Shown here: positions 63,150-64,000 of the stretch, in pieces
Layout of the letters: every line of letters begins with the position of its first letter
Numbering within the stretch: the stretch's first letter is position 1
Assembly: GCA_009911065.1 (NCBI GenBank)
Contig: QXWR01000009.1
Span: 62,001-126,000, forward strand
From: Clostridiaceae bacterium
GTDB lineage: Bacteria > Bacillota > Clostridia > Lachnospirales > Lachnospiraceae
Direction of reading: 5' to 3'
Length of the DNA stretch: 64,000 nt
The notes under the pieces: generated by a model
Seen by the model: the letters and a program-made list of their open reading frames with translations, nothing else
What the model was told of the DNA's origin: nothing
Databases searched by the model: none
Position numbers and translations under genes: made by a program

Positions 63150-63641
63150 TTAATGCAGCAATGCCTCCCACACCTCATCCATCTGCAAAAGCCCTGTGTC
63201 CACAAAATTAAACAATCCCCCATATGTATCGGTCTCTGGAATAGTCAGAAATCGGTCCGAAAATTCATACATATGATGCAAATGACAAAGCTCCTTTGCT
63301 TCTGCCTCTGTAACAGGCCGAAAACAAACATTTCGCCCCTTTTGCTGCTCTTGCATATCCACCACAGACAGCACCAAAATTTTTCTCTCTGTATGCTTTA
63401 TTGCCTCTGATTTGTAAAAAGCTTCCAGCCATCCCTTAGCTGCCTCTCCCTTTTCCCATATCAAAATGATCTTATCATACTTTTCAATATCCCGTTCCAG
63501 CTCTTCCAACCGTTTTCTTTCCCATGGAATTTCATTCTCATTTCCATAGAGATTTTCACATCCCAAGCCGCCTTTTGCTGTCATTCCATACATAAAGTCA
63601 GAATCTTCCCTCTTCGGTTTACACACATTCTCCAGCATCAT
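63150..63641 (-). CDS. Protein of unknown function in the glycan-type group
   Basis: A 163-residue soluble acidic protein. No family is recognised. ERKRLEELERDIEKYDKIIL looks helical, and IILIWEKGEAAKGWLEAFY and FVDTGLLQMDEV are other visible segments. The ATG at 63641 follows AGGAGGTGTATACAGGA; the frame's first GTG is within that ribosome site. It is 20 bp after the preceding gene and 87 bp before the glycosyltransferase-like gene. Confidence 0.65.
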   Translation of the reverse strand: MMLENVCKPKREDSDFMYGMTAKGGLGCENLYGNENEIPWERKRLEELERDIEKYDKIILIWEKGEAAKGWLEAFYKSEAIKHTERKILVLSVVDMQEQQKGRNVCFRPVTEAEAKELCHLHHMYEFSDRFLTIPETDTYGGLFNFVDTGLLQMDEVWEALLH

Positions 63642-63661
63642 TCCTGTATACACCTCCTTGT

Positions 63662-64000
63662 CTACTTATGGTGAACACTCTCGCCAATACGAATTGCCAT
63701 CCTCTGATAATACCCATTATTATAATAATTCGGCTGAAGTCCAAAAGGAAAATCATCATGGGTAAAAACAAGCTCCTCAAATCCAAAGGCATCCGCCACA
63801 ACCACACCTGCCGGGAGCTTTTCAGACAAACAGGCAATCAGCTGCCCATAACACCACTCCAGTTCCCGGTTGAACTTTTGTATCTGTTCTACATTTTCAT
63901 AATTGGAAAATGTATCATAATAGATACTATGTCTCTCACACAAGAAATTTTTTACTACAATTACCGGAATGCAAAGATCTTTGATCTTTTCTGCAAAACG
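63662..64000 (-). CDS. Partial protein, DUF6270-like (5' end outside window)
   Basis: The frame is open to the right edge, so the start is outside; 112 residues are visible. Segments such as FSNYENVEQIQKFNRELEW and DAFGFEELVFTHDDFPFGL followed by PNYYNNGYYQRMAIRIGES resemble the C-terminus of DUF6270 proteins, which occur in surface polysaccharide clusters. That match is from pattern memory only. It lies upstream of the 163-residue gene on the same strand. Confidence 0.45.
   Translation of the reverse strand, partial: RFAEKIKDLCIPVIVVKNFLCERHSIYYDTFSNYENVEQIQKFNRELEWCYGQLIACLSEKLPAGVVVADAFGFEELVFTHDDFPFGLQPNYYNNGYYQRMAIRIGESVHHK

Overview
The window looks like a chromosomal segment of a Gram-positive anaerobe of the Lachnospiraceae / Clostridium cluster XIVa type. 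This is inferred from gene families and gene order, not from a search. Pointers are the paired glgC/glgD genes, a stand-alone NFACT (RqcH) gene, YesM/YesN two-component proteins, sugar-binding lipoproteins with a Cys lipobox, strong AGGAGG ribosome sites, and the order priA-def-fmt-peptidase-rsmB-rlmN-prpC-prkC-rsgA-rpe-thiN. No rRNA, tRNA, CRISPR array, insertion sequence with a transposase, or phage gene was seen.

Layout. 1-5300: the end of a secreted-type protein, a cytidylate-kinase-like gene, a 16-copy minisatellite next to a large palindrome, and a TrpX-type ABC transporter operon (minus strand). 5300-14250: a PsiE-like protein, then on the minus strand a dipeptidase, methylglyoxal synthase and the protein-quality block tig, clpP, clpX, lon, engB. 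14250-15230: a G-quadruplex motif, a perfect 30-bp hairpin and a CYTH-domain gene. 15231-26330 (minus): an MglBAC galactose/glucose-type ABC importer preceded by a sugar-sensing module (YesN regulator, YesM kinase, two sugar-binding-like proteins) and a CobD-like aminotransferase. 26400-29200 (plus): rqcH and a SIMPL-domain lipoprotein. 29259-33700 (minus): two membrane proteins, serS, an ECF-transporter S component. 33040-49870 (minus): a long tightly packed housekeeping cluster, in transcription order fhs, murE, murF, priA, def, fmt, Zn-peptidase, rsmB, rlmN, prpC, prkC, rsgA, rpe, thiN. 49956-54020 (minus): an unusually long ftsK. 54050-54310: a nested pair of palindromic repeats. 54485-60640 (plus): an SPL-like radical SAM enzyme, DNA polymerase IV, a C_GCAxxG_C_C protein, glgC, glgD and a putative metallopeptidase. 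60640-64000: a gene-poor stretch with a gene remnant, then a minus-strand group with a glycosyltransferase-like protein and a HAD-type phosphatase-like protein.

How the genes work together. The 15-25 kb module reads as sensing and uptake of a hexose: the kinase and its two binding-protein-like partners would signal through the YesN regulator to the adjacent mgl operon, which has its own sigma-A-like promoter and an 8+8 bp inverted repeat in its leader. The priA-to-thiN cluster joins translation start and ribosome maturation (def, fmt, rsmB, rlmN, rsgA) with PASTA kinase/phosphatase signalling and cell-wall precursor ligases (murE, murF). The radical SAM and DinB genes form a probable DNA-damage pair, since both carry sliding-clamp-like motifs (QLSLFDF at the very C-terminus of the first, QMNLFD in the second).

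The most unusual content is non-coding: a tandem array that switches from 35- to 36-bp period, several large palindromes, two small dispersed repeat families, and a MITE-like palindrome that seems to have jumped into one of those repeats immediately upstream of ftsK. Many start codons were moved downstream of the longest open frame on the basis of ribosome binding sites and family N-termini; these are stated gene by gene.
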